Part shown: piece after piece, positions 6,051 through 6,275 of the stretch
How positions within the stretch are numbered: the stretch's first letter is position 1
Layout of the letters: each line of letters starts with the position of its first letter
NCBI GenBank assembly: GCA_002454845.1
Contig: DKJQ01000241.1
Location: 1 to 6,275, forward strand
Direction: 5' to 3'
DNA length: 6,275 nt
Source: Ignavibacteria bacterium UBA6688
GTDB lineage: Bacteria > Bacteroidota > Ignavibacteria > UBA10030
The notes under the pieces: model-generated
Told to the model about the DNA's origin: nothing
Databases searched by the model: none
The model's input: the letters and a program-made list of their open reading frames with translations, nothing else
Made by a program: the position numbers and the translations under genes

Positions 6051-6071
6051 AACATCTCATCAAAGCGGGCG

Positions 6072-6275
6072 TTAGTTCGTCAAGGTCAATGTGACAGTCT
6101 TGGAAGTCGCTACCAGGGTACCGGCGCTTGCATCGGCCGAGAAGGTGTAGGTGATTCCCTGGTTCGCATCCGCTCCAAGGGAGATCGCTGTTACGATATC
6201 CACCGCACTGCCTGAGGTCGCATTCGAGATGTCGATCGTTCCCGCACTGGTGCCCTTCGTGCTCGCAACACCCAG
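6072..6275 (-). CDS. Partial exported beta-rich protein, possible first (major) fibre subunit (C-terminal 67 residues)
   Basis: The reading frame is open from the window edge to a TAA at 6074-6072, so only the last 67 residues are visible and the start is missing. The visible part is rich in Thr, Ser, Ala, Gly and Val and has no Cys. It ends in an alternating polar/hydrophobic beta strand (TVTLTLTN), like the ends of the three complete small proteins downstream (HTITFTVTTQ, HTVTYTILAQ, ITYTITGG). It lacks their G-x-C-x-[IL]-x-Y-T motif, so it is either a more divergent member or a different subunit class. The style recalls spore-coat-U/DUF4402-type beta-sandwich proteins, but no family can be assigned from this fragment. 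Being first of the visible genes and separated by a stem-loop, it could be the major subunit; that is inference. Confidence 0.7.
   Translation of the reverse strand: MGVASTKGTSAGTIDISNATSGSAVDIVTAISLGADANQGITYTFSADASAGTLVATSKTVTLTLTN

Overview
The window looks like a piece of a Bacteroidota/Chlorobiota-type (FCB group) genome of fairly high GC. The best taxonomic hint is that all five complete proteins carry a Sec signal peptide whose predicted cleavage site is followed by Gln (the 'Q-rule' described for Bacteroidetes). No marker gene is present, so this placement is an inference.

Every supported gene lies on the minus strand, so transcription runs from high to low coordinates. In that order they are: the C-terminal end of a secreted beta-rich protein (6275-6072, cut by the window edge); three small exported beta-rich proteins that are distant paralogs of each other (5997-5482, 5391-4894, 4881-4405); a PapD/DUF916-like periplasmic chaperone (4396-3581); and a 1039-residue outer-membrane-type protein (3571-452). 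The big protein has two N-terminal Ig-like domains, a long beta-barrel-like middle, two carboxypeptidase-regulatory-like domains, a basic 13-residue-repeat linker and a C-terminal SPOR domain. The last three genes are separated by only 8-12 bp with ribosome binding sites set into the preceding stop codons, so they almost certainly form one operon. A 74-bp gap with a strong 11-bp stem-loop lies after the first gene. A 90-bp gap with a good sigma70-like promoter lies before the third.

The gene order (small beta-sandwich subunits, then chaperone, then large outer-membrane protein) is the logic of a chaperone-usher pilus operon, but the parts are not canonical. My main interpretation is a divergent chaperone-usher-like surface-fibre assembly system, in which the putative usher is tethered to peptidoglycan through SPOR. 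The functional assignment is inference; domain layout and gene order are read from the sequence.

The left end (1-451) lies downstream of the operon and holds no convincing gene. It contains a run of short perfect hairpins, several with GAA/TTC triloops and AACCC/GGGTT stems. One of them (346-369), followed by TTTTT on the minus strand, is a plausible operon terminator.
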